A stretch of 64,000 nucleotides of DNA from Nostoc sp. FACHB-280 (GCF_014697615.1 NZ_JACJSD010000032.1:18318-82317); one strand, 5' to 3'. Shown: positions 48,575 through 58,264, numbered from the stretch's first letter. Translations and numbers: made by a program. Notes: generated by a model not told the origin, from the sequence alone.

Positions 48575-48672
48575 TTTACTTATACCAATTTTATGTGAAG
48601 CTGCACAGTATTTCACCCATCCCTAACCCCCCTCATAATAAATAAGTTTTTTAGACATGATTTTACTGTATT

Positions 48673-49332
48673 TCAAGCCTGGACTCGAATAAGTGTCACA
48701 CCACTAATGGCTGCATAAATGGGTGAATAAGCTACAAGAAAAACTGGAAGACTATAAATGCCAGTTAAATTCCGTACCTCAAAAATTATAATTATCGCAA
48801 CGATTAAAAACACCAAAATATTCATAACTATCCACAATGCTGCTTGTGGAGGTGTAAATCTGAGTGCTAAAGATTGGAGAATGCCTATTACTAACGCCGC
48901 TATGATTAAGCCAGTAACAGAACTAGCGATCGCTCCTCTATTATTCCACAGATTTGTTTCCAAGGAAGTCCCCACTGGCCACCAGGTAGTAAAAATTAAA
49001 ATAAAGATAGTTAAGGCAATTCCAGCCCAGCCAAAAGCACTAGCAAGTATCCACCAAAGCCTCTGGGTAAACCATCTCTGCAAAACGAACCATTGAAATA
49101 TCCCAATCACTACACCAGCCGCCACCGCCGCAGCAATCACACAACTATACATTCCATACATTACATTTTGATTTTGCAATAGTAAAGGGAAGGAAGTGAA
49201 CAACATATTCAATATACCAATGGCTAACAATCCTACGCCAGTGCCAACAAATCCGCCAAGAATAAAGCCGATTACTGTTAACAGCATCCAGCGTCCCCAC
49301 ACTCCTAAACTCAAATAATTTTGGTTACTCAC
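48673..49332 (-). CDS. Four- to six-helix membrane protein, paralogue 1 of 3
   Basis: 219 residues, almost all hydrophobic. LGVWGRWMLLTVIGFILGGFVGTGVGL opens all three paralogues, and WFVLQRWFTQRLWWILASAFGW and YSPIYAAISGVTLIRV are shared. GTG start with GGAG 9 nt upstream. Gly-rich helices suggest helix packing rather than an enzyme. No known family recognised beyond this Nostoc-type membrane protein set. Part of a tandem triplication with 49690-50370 and 50607-51257. Confidence 0.8.
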   Translation of the reverse strand: MSNQNYLSLGVWGRWMLLTVIGFILGGFVGTGVGLLAIGILNMLFTSFPLLLQNQNVMYGMYSCVIAAAVAAGVVIGIFQWFVLQRWFTQRLWWILASAFGWAGIALTIFILIFTTWWPVGTSLETNLWNNRGAIASSVTGLIIAALVIGILQSLALRFTPPQAALWIVMNILVFLIVAIIIIFEVRNLTGIYSLPVFLVAYSPIYAAISGVTLIRVQA

Positions 49333-49689
49333 GGTTTAACTCCAACTTTGATGACAACCCATTACCAATTAAAATAAAACCCTCAGACTTACAGCAAATT
49401 TGATTTTATGAGGTAGAGTAACTGATGGAAAAAAGTAATGAGTAATGACTCATAAATTTACTGATTACTTATGGTGTACCTCACTTACTCCAAAAGTGCA
49501 GTAAGTTTGGGTTTATACAAAAATAGCCTGCACTTCGCAGGCAATTATATGCTTCTTCTTATCGATTTGGTATAAACGGGACTTGTGATTTTGAGGCGGG
49601 ATTTGAGCTAAATTAAGTGTTTTCTGATATCTGTTGGCATGAGGATCAATTTTAGAAAGCGATAGTTATAGTGATTATTTTACTGTATT
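49333..49689. repeat. Duplicated spacer between paralogues 1 and 2
   Basis: It carries ACAACCCATTACCAATTAAA (from 49356) and CCTCAGACTT, then GCCTGC/GCAGGC hairpin with AATTATATGCTTCTTCTTAT (49528-49564) and ATTTGAGCTAAA...TCTGATATCTGTTGGCATG. All of these recur in the next spacer (50387-50606), so gene plus spacer was duplicated as a unit. Confidence 0.7.
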
Positions 49690-50370
49690 TCAATCCCGGA
49701 CTCGAAGAAGTGTCACACCACTAATGGCTGCATACACTGGTGAGTAGGCTACAAAAAAAACTGGAACACCAAAAATTCCACCTGCACCTCGTACCCACAA
49801 AATTATAATTACCGCAGCGATAAAAAACACAAAAATATTCATAACTGTCCACAGTACTGCTTGTGGAGGTTTAAATTTGAGTGCTAAAGATTGGAGAATT
49901 CCTATTACCAAAGCTGCTATGAGTACGCCAGTAACAGAACTCGCGATCGCTTCTCTATTATCCCAAAGAGTTGTTTCTAAAAATGTCCCATCAGGTTGAC
50001 CAACTGGCCCGGCAACGTGAGTATACGTCAAAATAGACATGGTGAAAGCAATTCCAGCCCAGCCAAAAGCACTGGCAAGTATCCACCACAGCCTCTGGGT
50101 AAACCATCTCTGCAAAATAAACCATTGAGATATACCAATTATTACACCAGCCACCACCGCCGCAGCGATCGCACTACCATATAGTAGATAACCAATAGCT
50201 CCTTGACCTTGCGCTCCCGGTAAAGGTAAGAAAGCTAACGATATACTCACAACAGGAATAGCTACAAATCCTACGCCAGTGCCAACAACTCCACCAACAA
50301 TAAAGCCAGTTACTGTTAACAGCATCCAGCGTCCCAATACTCCTAAACTCAAAGAATTTTGGTCACTCAC
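49690..50370 (-). CDS. Membrane protein, paralogue 2 of 3
   Basis: 226 residues from a GTG at 50370. The open frame continues upstream to 50406, but the paralogues and a GGAG 7 nt before the GTG (AAAATTGGAGTTCAACA) place the start at MSDQNSLSLG. Shares LGRWMLLTVTGFIVGGVVGT and QRWFTQRLWWILASAFGWAG with paralogue 1, with more change in the loop after helix 2 (LPLPGAQGQGAIGY) and in a central loop (THVAGPVGQPDGTF). Confidence 0.8.
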   Translation of the reverse strand: MSDQNSLSLGVLGRWMLLTVTGFIVGGVVGTGVGFVAIPVVSISLAFLPLPGAQGQGAIGYLLYGSAIAAAVVAGVIIGISQWFILQRWFTQRLWWILASAFGWAGIAFTMSILTYTHVAGPVGQPDGTFLETTLWDNREAIASSVTGVLIAALVIGILQSLALKFKPPQAVLWTVMNIFVFFIAAVIIILWVRGAGGIFGVPVFFVAYSPVYAAISGVTLLRVRD

Positions 50371-50410
50371 TGTTGAACTCCAATTTTGATTACAACCCAT
50401 TACCAATTAA

Positions 50411-50468
50411 AATAAACCCCTCAGACTGAAGTCTGGGACTACATAAACCAAGCCTGCACTTCGCAGGC
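50411..50468. repeat. CCCCTCAGACTG-AGTCTGGGG palindrome and GCCTGC hairpin
   Basis: CCCCTCAGACTGAAGTCTGG (from 50417) is one of four related palindromes here; others are at 36120, 49379 (decayed) and 51306. Next to it, GCCTGC and GCAGGC (50452-50468) form a second hairpin. Confidence 0.6.
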
Positions 50469-50606
50469 AATTATATGCTTCTTCTTATCGATTTGGTAGA
50501 AATGGGACTTGCAATTGATTTTGAGGCGGGATTTGAGCTAAAAATTAAGTGTTTCCTGATATCTGTTGGCATGAGTATCAATTTCAGAAAGCCATACTCA
50601 TAGTGA

Positions 50607-51257
50607 TTATTTGACTGTGATTAAATCCCGGAGGACTCGAATAAGTGTCACACCACTAATGGCTGCATAAATGGGTGAATAGGCTGCAAGAAAAACTGGA
50701 AGACTATAAATGCCAGCTAAATTCCGTACCCCAAAAATTATAATTATCGCAGCGATTAAAAACACCACAATATTCATAACTATCCACAATGCTGCTTGTG
50801 AAGGTGTAAATCTGAGTGCTAAAGATTGGAGAATTCCTATTACCAAAGCCGCTATGATTAAGCTAGTCACAGAACTAGCGATCGCTCCTCTATCATCCCA
50901 AAGAGAAAGACTTTGATTAACTCTCCACCAGCTAGTAGACATCACAAAAGCAATAGTGAAGGCAATTCCCAGCCAGCCAAAAGCACTGGCAAGTATCCAC
51001 CAAAGACAATTGCTAAACCATCTCTGCAAAACAAACCATTGAAATATCCCAATCATTACACCAGCCACGACCGCCGCAGCGACTATACTACCATCCGCTA
51101 CATACGGTAAAGCTGAGGGAGGGAAAAACATACTTACTATACTAATAGCTACCAATCCTACGCCAGTACCAACAAATCCACCAAGAATAAAGCCGATTAC
51201 TGTTAAAAGCATCCAGAGTCCCCACACTCCTAGACTAAAAGAATTTTGGTCACTCAC
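50607..51257 (-). CDS. Membrane protein, paralogue 3 of 3
   Basis: 216 residues from GTG at 51257 (GGAG upstream, same layout as the other two copies). Nearly the same as paralogue 1 over the C-terminal half (LQSLALRFTPSQAALWIVMNI, RNLAGIYSLPVFLAAYSPIY), while QRWFSNCLWWILASAFGWLG differs slightly. The C-terminus has ~10 extra residues (LRDLITVK). Closer to paralogue 1 than to 2, so the order of duplication was not simply 1-2-3. Confidence 0.8.
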   Translation of the reverse strand: MSDQNSFSLGVWGLWMLLTVIGFILGGFVGTGVGLVAISIVSMFFPPSALPYVADGSIVAAAVVAGVMIGIFQWFVLQRWFSNCLWWILASAFGWLGIAFTIAFVMSTSWWRVNQSLSLWDDRGAIASSVTSLIIAALVIGILQSLALRFTPSQAALWIVMNIVVFLIAAIIIIFGVRNLAGIYSLPVFLAAYSPIYAAISGVTLIRVLRDLITVK

Positions 51258-51485
51258 GGGGTTTAACTCCAATTTTTAATACAACCCATTACCGATTAAA
51301 ATAAACCCCTCAGACTGGAGTCTGGGGCTACACAAACCAAGTTCAAGGGGCGACAATCGCCTCTAAAAGCAACCAGATAAAGGTTTGGGAGGCACAGATC
51401 CCTTGAACCCGGACGCTCTTGCATAAGTTCATACTTTAGCTCATTGTTAAAGTTTCCCAAAGCAGCCTTGGTTAATATGTCCAGA

Positions 51486-53003
51486 TTATGCTTGATCAGC
51501 CATATAAGATGAATAATTTAATGGCAAAGTTACTGTGAATGTGCTACCAACACCACCTTGACTGTGAATGCTAATTTGTCCTTGATGCGCTTCTACACAC
51601 TTTTTCACAATGACTAATCCCAGCCCTGTACCCGGAATGGATTTGACATTAGAAGCTCGATAAAATGATTCAAATATTCTGGCTTGATCAACTTCTGGGA
51701 TGCCAATTCCTTGGTCTTGAACACAAAATATAGCTACTTGATTAATTAAGTCGCAAGTTAACTCAAATAATATGTTGCTGCCTTTGGGAGAGTATTTGAT
51801 AGCGTTATTGAGTAAATTTGTAAATATATAGCGTAATAATTGTTCATCCATGCAGGCATCGGTGCGATCGCTCTCACAGCTAAAAATAATTTCTCCGCCT
51901 CTGGGATGAATCATGGTAAATTCGGCTAACAATTCTCGACAAAATTCATCTAGATTCAGGGGATGAGGATGACATTCCAATTTCCCTGCATCTGCTTTCC
52001 CCATAAACAGCACATCTTCCATGAGTTGTTTCATGGATTGCACGGCACTACTAATTCGGTTTAAATAGGTATTTCTTTTTTCTGCTGTTAAATTTTCTCC
52101 TTGTAATTCAATCAGTTCTACTGAAGATTGAATCACACTTAAAGGATTACGAAATTCATGAGAAACAGTAGAAATAAATAGAGATTTTAGTTGGTTAACT
52201 TCTTGCTCTTTATGCAATGCTTGTTCGAGTAATTGTGTTTGTCGCCGTTCGCTAAGATCCCAAAACACAACTACGACACCATTAATTTGCCCAGGGTGTC
52301 GCATAATTGGAGAAGCACTGTCACCAATAGGCACTCTAGAGCCATTTTTTGTAATTAATGATGTAAAGTCATTTAAATAGACAACCTTTTGTTCTCTTAA
52401 AACTCTGGTGACAGGGTTTTCTACAGAAGTTTCGGTGACTTCATCAACTAGCTGCAAAATTTTAGATATGTCTTTACCCAAAGCATCTGCTTGTCGCCAA
52501 CCAGTGAGTAACTCTGCTGCTGGGTTAATAAATGTCACGATTCCTTGTTCATTTGTCGCAATCACAGCATCACTCATAGAGTTCAAAAGAGTGGCGAATC
52601 TGTCTCGACTTTCTCTTAAGTCCTGTTCTAATTGATGTTTTAATAAACCAATTTCAATGGCTATCCGTAAATCTTTTGCTGTAAAGGGTTTAATGATGTA
52701 ACCAAATGGTTGAGTCGTTTTAGCTCGTTGCACTGTCTGATTATCGCCGTAAGCAGTGAGAAAGATAACGGGGATATCTAACTGCTCACGAATTTGAGAT
52801 GCGGCGGTAATTCCATCCATCTCACCTTTTAAGATGACATCCATTAAAACTAATTCTGGTTTGCCTTCTAAAGCTTTATTAATGGCAACTTGTCCTGAAG
52901 AAGCTGTACCAATTACTGTATATCCTAGTTGATTTAGTTGGTTAGCAATGGTTCTAGCAACTATGACTTCATCTTCAACAACTAAAATTCTGACTGGCTC
53001 CAT
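51486..53003 (-). CDS. Receiver-PAS-histidine kinase
   Basis: 505 residues. Receiver domain first (VVEDE, phospho-acceptor Asp55, Lys105), then PAS (~134-255, with MSDAVIATNEQGIVTFINPA), then HisKA with FISTVSHEFRNPLSV (His282) and an HATPase domain (NLLNNAIKYSPKG, GTGLGLVIVKKCVE). It is on the same strand and 119 bp downstream of the cyanobacteriochrome kinase, and its receiver resembles those that partner HisKA_2 kinases. It is therefore a likely phosphate acceptor of that photoreceptor, which is inference. Confidence 0.9.
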   Translation of the reverse strand: MEPVRILVVEDEVIVARTIANQLNQLGYTVIGTASSGQVAINKALEGKPELVLMDVILKGEMDGITAASQIREQLDIPVIFLTAYGDNQTVQRAKTTQPFGYIIKPFTAKDLRIAIEIGLLKHQLEQDLRESRDRFATLLNSMSDAVIATNEQGIVTFINPAAELLTGWRQADALGKDISKILQLVDEVTETSVENPVTRVLREQKVVYLNDFTSLITKNGSRVPIGDSASPIMRHPGQINGVVVVFWDLSERRQTQLLEQALHKEQEVNQLKSLFISTVSHEFRNPLSVIQSSVELIELQGENLTAEKRNTYLNRISSAVQSMKQLMEDVLFMGKADAGKLECHPHPLNLDEFCRELLAEFTMIHPRGGEIIFSCESDRTDACMDEQLLRYIFTNLLNNAIKYSPKGSNILFELTCDLINQVAIFCVQDQGIGIPEVDQARIFESFYRASNVKSIPGTGLGLVIVKKCVEAHQGQISIHSQGGVGSTFTVTLPLNYSSYMADQA

Positions 53004-53122
53004 TAGAAATATATTAATCTGGTTTAATGTTTGATATTATCTGTGCAGGCTGGGAGTAGGGAAGTAGGCAAGAGGGTTTTTCGGGTGTGCTGTTTTTTTA
53101 GAAATCAAATATGAGTCCTATG

Positions 53123-54769
53123 TTACTGCAAAATTAACTGGGGAAATTGGATAGTAAATACTGTACCGTGATTACGTTCTAAAGTAATACTGCCTTCTAG
53201 CTGTTCTGTAACCAAGTCATAAACTAAAGATAAACCTAAAGAACTGGTATTCTTCCAATCTAAATCATTTGGTATCCCAACACCATTATCTTGAATAGAC
53301 ATTTTAATATGGTTAAGAATTTTTTCCAGGGTAATGGTTATAGTGCCTTTCTGGTCATTTGGGAAGGCATGTTTGAGGGAGTTAGAGATTAATTCGTTAA
53401 TAATTAAACCACAAGCGATCGCTTGATCGATATTCAGGTCTATTGGGGCAATATAAGTTTTTAATTCGATTTTATCCAGTCCAGTTTGGTAAGAGATTAA
53501 AATACTAGTTGCTAAACTTTGGATATAATCAACTACATCTAATTGTCCGATGTTGGGAGAAGTGTATAAGTTTTTGTGAATTAACGAGATAGAATCAATC
53601 CGATTTTGGCTATCTTGAAAAACTCTAATTACTTCTGGATCTACGAGAGTTTGAGATTGGAGTTGTAATAAACTCGAAACTATCTGCAAATTATTTTTGA
53701 CACGATGGTGTACTTCTTTTAAGAGAATTTCTTTTTCAGCTAAGGCATTTCGCAATTCTCTTTCGGCTTTTTGTCGTTCGGCTAATTCTGTTTGGGCTTG
53801 CTGAAATATACTAGATTTTTGAATAGCGATCGCAATTGTCACTGAAAGTTGATCCAGTAAGTCTAGTTGACTTTCTTCCCATTCTCTCGTCCTAGAACAT
53901 TGATGTGCTACAAGTAAGCCCCAAAGTCGATAACTAGTATTTTCGCCACCGACTTCTAATAAAATCGGGACAACTAAGTTAGCCTTGACTTCAAATTGCT
54001 CTAACAGTTGAATATGACAATCTGTAAGTCCGGCTGTATAAATATTGGCGATCGCTCGTTTCAGTCCATAATAATACTCTAGTCCCGCCCCGGTCTGAAA
54101 ACAAGTATCTTCAATTTGGACACCTAAAGATTCTCTCCACCCCGCCTCTACTGATTCGGCGACGACTTTTCCACTCATATCAGGTGCAAATTGATAAACA
54201 ATCACGCGCTCTACTTGCAGCAAATGTCTTACTTCTTGCACTGTAGCATTGAGAATATCTTGCAATTTCAAAGATTGATGAATTCTTTGGACTACAGTTC
54301 GCATTAATTGTTCTCGTTCTAGCTGCGTTTTTAAGGCTTGTTCTGTTCGCTTGCGATTAATTATATCTTGACTGGTACCGATAATTTGACTGCTGTCATC
54401 TAGTACTTGATTTGGAAAATCTTCAGCTAGGCGATTATGGCTAACATCTTGAATATAAACTAAGTGAGCATTTATATCTTGATATTTTATGGAGTATGTA
54501 ACTGTTTCAACATCAATATATCTCCCATCTTGACACCGATGTTGGCATTGAAATTTGAGTTTTAAGTTATTTTTGTGGTTGATAATATCTAATAAAATTT
54601 CCTGATATTCTGGAGGATAAAACTCAGTAATCTGCATTTGCAAGAATTGTTCTTTTGGATAACCATATTTACTAATTGCCGCGGCATTAACATTGAGAAA
54701 TTGCAAGCTTTGGCTATCATAAATCCAAATAGGAAAAGGATTATTAGTAAATATGAAATCATTATTCAT
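53123..54769 (-). CDS. Cyanobacteriochrome-type photoreceptor histidine kinase (PAS-GAF-HisKA_2)
   Basis: 548 residues, soluble. PAS (~1-115), short linker, then a GAF domain (~155-320) with both bilin marks: DTCF (221-224), the DXCF motif of blue/green-type cyanobacteriochromes, and DCHIQLLEQFEVKANLVVPI with the canonical Cys251-His252. The two Cys are 28 apart, as Cys494 and Cys522 in TePixJ. WGLLVAHQCS is also typical. The kinase is the HisKA_2/HWE-like type (LLKEVHHRVKNNLQIVSSLL, His354) with an HATPase domain (LIINELISNSLKHAF, GVGIPND). Bilin binding and light sensing are inferred from these residues. Confidence 0.87.
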   Translation of the reverse strand: MNNDFIFTNNPFPIWIYDSQSLQFLNVNAAAISKYGYPKEQFLQMQITEFYPPEYQEILLDIINHKNNLKLKFQCQHRCQDGRYIDVETVTYSIKYQDINAHLVYIQDVSHNRLAEDFPNQVLDDSSQIIGTSQDIINRKRTEQALKTQLEREQLMRTVVQRIHQSLKLQDILNATVQEVRHLLQVERVIVYQFAPDMSGKVVAESVEAGWRESLGVQIEDTCFQTGAGLEYYYGLKRAIANIYTAGLTDCHIQLLEQFEVKANLVVPILLEVGGENTSYRLWGLLVAHQCSRTREWEESQLDLLDQLSVTIAIAIQKSSIFQQAQTELAERQKAERELRNALAEKEILLKEVHHRVKNNLQIVSSLLQLQSQTLVDPEVIRVFQDSQNRIDSISLIHKNLYTSPNIGQLDVVDYIQSLATSILISYQTGLDKIELKTYIAPIDLNIDQAIACGLIINELISNSLKHAFPNDQKGTITITLEKILNHIKMSIQDNGVGIPNDLDWKNTSSLGLSLVYDLVTEQLEGSITLERNHGTVFTIQFPQLILQ

Positions 54770-55065
54770 GATTGATTAAACTTATAAATTGATATTTTAA
54801 ACCTCAGTTATTTCAACTATATGACTCATATTTGGTTTTCAGAAAAACTTTCGTCTCCGTCGGCTGGAAATTTCCCACTATATTTTAGTAGAACTTATAT
54901 CATGTCTGGTTAATATAAATTTGTGCAGAAACGTTAAGACCCTCTCATTTTATGTCTGGTAAAAGACTTATCATACAGACCGCAAGGGGAGCAGAGGAGA
55001 GGTTATTAAGGTTTCTGCACAGATTGTTGGAATCACCACTGATTACTCGGACACGATATGACAGC
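54770..55065. other. Intergenic region upstream of photoreceptor kinase
   Basis: 296 bp of mostly AT-rich sequence between two minus-strand genes. It should hold the promoter of the photoreceptor kinase. A short minus-strand frame overlapping the nitroreductase 3' end was rejected. No repeat or hairpin of note. Confidence 0.4.
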
Positions 55066-56598
55066 TTATCTTGGTCTTCCGAGAGTGGTAATGTATAGAA
55101 CGGCTTCATCTGTAGGAATACCAAGGACTTCATTTACTTGGTCATCAAAAAAACCACCAATTCCACTTACGCCCAAATTGAGATGTACGGCGGCTAAATT
55201 TAAGCGTTGACCTAAATGCCCTGCATCCATGTGTAAATAACGATAAACGCGATCGCCATACTGAGCAATAGCAGCTCTCAGGTCTGCGGTATGAAAGACA
55301 ACAGCCGCCGCATCTCTGCCTAAATCTTGCCCCAAACACAGATAATGTAATTCTCGCCGGAAGTTTTTAAACCGAATCTGGCGCAGTTCTTGGGCTTTGG
55401 GTGCGTAATAATAACAGCCAGATTCCAAGCCTTTGACTCCACTCACGGCAATAAATGTTTCAATTAAGTTGAGGTCAAAGTAGTCGGGATTCCGGTCAAG
55501 ATGTTGGTCGATGTAATTTTGGGGTTGGTAGGTAAAATCTAATAAAGCTTTGAGTTCATCAAAGGTTAAATCATCACCACTGTAAGCACGAGTAGAACGG
55601 CGCTTGTGGATAGTCGCTTCTAAACTGGAAAGATTTATACCCCAGTCAATTGGTGTGGTAGCGGTGGGAATTTTCAGACAGAAAGGGAAATTATATTTGT
55701 CTTCCAAAGACCTTTCTTGTTTCACTGCTGGTAAATTCAACTTACCAGTGATACCTGATTGAATTTGGGTGTGACGATGAAAATATTTCAGCAACTCGCC
55801 GTCAGGGATGTGAGGATATTTAGTTTCTGTCGCGGAAGGTAAAGCTGTGCATCCTGTAGGTAAGTTTTGCTGAATATCTAATAAATCTGCCATTGCCAAG
55901 ACTGCGATCGCACCTTCTTGTTGTGGATCAATATACAACAAATCATTAACCGCATCATCAACAAAACCGCCAATCAAGTGGGGACGGTAATCAGTAATCG
56001 CACTGGCTAACTCAATATTCCCTAACAAATGCCCTGTATCGAGAAAAATTCGCCGATAAGCTCGGTCTTCATACCGCCAAGCCGAACGATAAAAAACCGC
56101 AGTCACCACAATTGCCAATTGCGTACCTTCTAACGCCGGATGCCAAAAACAAGCATCTTGCAAAGCTCGCCATACATCATTTTCCCAATACAGCATCAAT
56201 GAATGAGTGCGGCACTGATAATTATAAAGTCCGGCGGGGAGGAACGGTGTACCGCGAGAAACTACATACACCTCGGCGGGATATAACCCACCAGCACTAG
56301 GCGCAGAACGCAAATAAACTGCACTACCCATAGAAGGCATTCTGGCAGTTAATCCGTAACTCCGAAACAGTAAGCGAGATAGTCTTTGCCACCATCCTGC
56401 ATCTGCTTGAGAAGCCAGGGGTTCTAATGATTCTTGCAGGTAAGGTTTCAGATCAAAAGTCGAGCCAATTTTATACTCTTTAAAAGGTACTGGTTGTTTA
56501 GCCCAGTCTAGCCTTTGATTTTTTGCGGCTAGGGTTTGAGGGTCATATTTAGTACGTTCGTGGTAGTGCTGTGCAATAGATTGGTGGATTTCTGGCAT
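55066..56598 (-). CDS. Double-domain nitroreductase-like (SagB/ThcOx) dehydrogenase
   Basis: 510 residues made of two FMN-type nitroreductase domains in tandem. Domain 1 (~75-240): YLRSAPSAGGLYPAEVYVVS and GGFVDDAVNDLLYID. Domain 2 (~325-505): IHKRRSTRAYSGDDLTFDEL and GIGGFFDDQVNEVLGIPTDE. SagB/ThcOx enzymes oxidise azolines to azoles in peptide natural products, but stand-alone members with no cyclodehydratase or precursor peptide, as here, are of unknown role. The head-to-tail fusion would form an internal dimer, since nitroreductases normally dimerise. Confidence 0.87.
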   Translation of the reverse strand: MPEIHQSIAQHYHERTKYDPQTLAAKNQRLDWAKQPVPFKEYKIGSTFDLKPYLQESLEPLASQADAGWWQRLSRLLFRSYGLTARMPSMGSAVYLRSAPSAGGLYPAEVYVVSRGTPFLPAGLYNYQCRTHSLMLYWENDVWRALQDACFWHPALEGTQLAIVVTAVFYRSAWRYEDRAYRRIFLDTGHLLGNIELASAITDYRPHLIGGFVDDAVNDLLYIDPQQEGAIAVLAMADLLDIQQNLPTGCTALPSATETKYPHIPDGELLKYFHRHTQIQSGITGKLNLPAVKQERSLEDKYNFPFCLKIPTATTPIDWGINLSSLEATIHKRRSTRAYSGDDLTFDELKALLDFTYQPQNYIDQHLDRNPDYFDLNLIETFIAVSGVKGLESGCYYYAPKAQELRQIRFKNFRRELHYLCLGQDLGRDAAAVVFHTADLRAAIAQYGDRVYRYLHMDAGHLGQRLNLAAVHLNLGVSGIGGFFDDQVNEVLGIPTDEAVLYITTLGRPR

Positions 56599-56697
56599 AG
56601 TACTTTCAATACCCTAGGGCTTGCTTCTTTGATCTTGGCATTCATCTGGCTCATTATTTCGTGTTAAGCGGTACAATCCCATGAAAGAGTCAGGTTC

Positions 56698-57585
56698 TTA
56701 ATTTCTAGTTTCTCCTGGTGTATGAGTGCGTCGCCAACGGAGAAAACCGTAGACAACCGCAGCTAAAATCAACAAATAAGGGGTGTAGACTATTAACCAT
56801 ATACCTAACTTTAATAGCCCAACAGTCAAGCTGCCTAGAGATTGAGTCGAATTGTTCCAAGTTTCTTGAATTTGTGAACCTAGCGCACGTTGAGGACTGT
56901 TACTAGATACAGCGGCTTCGAGATTTAAGGTAATGGTGGAGTAGGCGACTTGATTTTGCAAGCTTTTGAGTTGAGCGTCAATTTGCTCAATAGATTCTCG
57001 GACTCGACTGAGTTCTTGAGCAACACTCAACACATCGCGCACAGAACCAGCCCTGTCCATAATTTTTTGTAAATTTGCTTCGGTTTTGCGGAGATTAGTT
57101 AATCTAGCTCGGAAATCCACCAAGCGATCGCCTACATCCTCGGCTGTAATATTACGACTCTCGATTGTACCTAATTTAGCTAATTCTTCTAAGGTCGATT
57201 CCAACAAATTTTGCGGCACTCGCAACTGTATAGATGCAGTGTGACGGGAATTTTGTTTTGTGGGTTGGCGTTCATTTAACCCAATCAAATCACCTTGCTG
57301 TTTTGCAATAATCTGTGAAACTGCATCAATGCTGTTTTCGACAGAGTTTACCACAATTGTTATTGTGGCTTTTTTGATTAATTGGGGACGCGCCCTAGTG
57401 ACTGGTGCTGCTTCTGCTTGGGCGACGACATTATTAGCTGTTGGTGCAGCTTGTTCTTGGCTGGCAATTGGCGGTAATGATTTAGTAGAGAAATTTTGGG
57501 CAGCACAACTAGTAAAAACAACTCCTCCTAGTAAAGCACTCATCAGTAAGGCTGATTTGCGTGGTAATGGTAAATCAAAAGTCAT
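56698..57585 (-). CDS. DUF4349-type lipoprotein
   Basis: 295 residues. A signal peptide with lipobox FTSC gives a lipid-anchored N-terminus. The middle has KATITIVVNSVENSIDAVSQ, SIQLRVPQNLLESTLEELAK and DFRARLTNLRKTEANLQKIM, a strand-helix pattern followed by a coiled coil, as in DUF4349 proteins. A final transmembrane helix (LGIWLIVYTPYLLILAAVVY) ends in RWRRTHTPGETRN. Function unknown. Confidence 0.82.
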   Translation of the reverse strand: MTFDLPLPRKSALLMSALLGGVVFTSCAAQNFSTKSLPPIASQEQAAPTANNVVAQAEAAPVTRARPQLIKKATITIVVNSVENSIDAVSQIIAKQQGDLIGLNERQPTKQNSRHTASIQLRVPQNLLESTLEELAKLGTIESRNITAEDVGDRLVDFRARLTNLRKTEANLQKIMDRAGSVRDVLSVAQELSRVRESIEQIDAQLKSLQNQVAYSTITLNLEAAVSSNSPQRALGSQIQETWNNSTQSLGSLTVGLLKLGIWLIVYTPYLLILAAVVYGFLRWRRTHTPGETRN

Positions 57586-57769
57586 AATTCGACCTCGGAG
57601 AGATGAAATTAATTTCAGTATTACCGAGGAAAGTTTTACTGATGGGTTTGTTGCGATTTATGTAACCGTTATTTTGTCGAATTTGTGTCTGTGAGACAAA
57701 TCACAGGAGCTACCCGACAAGTAAAATACACTCAAAAACATGGTGTAAAAAAATACCTATTTAAAAAAT

Positions 57770-58207
57770 ATGAATTTTGTAGAGTTACTTTTAGTCTTAG
57801 CTACCGTGCTGAATGTCGGGAATAGCAATATAATTACCGTCAAAAACGATACAGGGCAAATTCAGACAGTAAAACTTGCTTGTATTAATTTACCCGCAAC
57901 GAAAAAACCAGATAATCTAGCAACAACCCAGAAACTCAAGCAATTATTACCAGCAGGTAGTCCTGTGGTGATTAGAAGAGTTACAGAAGATGAAGGCGAT
58001 CGCATTACAGGCGAAATATTCGTAGATAATCAATCAGTCAATCTCCGCTTAGTTGCCGAAGGTAATGCAGTTATTGACCAAGATACTATCGACTACTGCT
58101 CAGAAACTAAAACTCAATATTTAATTGCCCAAGCCAATGCTCAAAATAAACGCATAGGAATATGGCAGCAAATGAATCTAGGCTCAACTAAAAAAGTACC
58201 AAGATAA
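57770..58207 (+). CDS. Staphylococcal-nuclease-like protein, probably without nuclease activity
   Basis: 145 residues with a hydrophobic start and one SNase-like barrel: VKLACINLPATKK aligns with the active-site strand (RLLxxDTPE), and EIFVDNQSVNLRLVAEGNAV with the later strands. Key residues differ: Arg35 and Glu43 equivalents are Lys and Ala, and the Arg87 position (ITGEIFV) is not Arg. So it is more likely a binding or structural SNase fold than an active nuclease. The hydrophobic N-terminus could be an export signal. Confidence 0.65.
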   Translation: MNFVELLLVLATVLNVGNSNIITVKNDTGQIQTVKLACINLPATKKPDNLATTQKLKQLLPAGSPVVIRRVTEDEGDRITGEIFVDNQSVNLRLVAEGNAVIDQDTIDYCSETKTQYLIAQANAQNKRIGIWQQMNLGSTKKVPR

Positions 58208-58264
58208 TTATCGACAGATTTCCTCATTTATAATGCTCTTGGCGAGATTACATATAAAAGCAGA

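Noticed and set aside
51320..51485. Possible structured RNA downstream of the receiver-PAS kinase
   Set aside because: Short complementary pieces such as GGCGAC/GTCGCC-like bits are weak, with no tRNA or riboswitch consensus.
57260..57694. 144-codon plus-strand frame
   Set aside because: Antisense to the DUF4349 lipoprotein gene for most of its length; no recognisable protein features.
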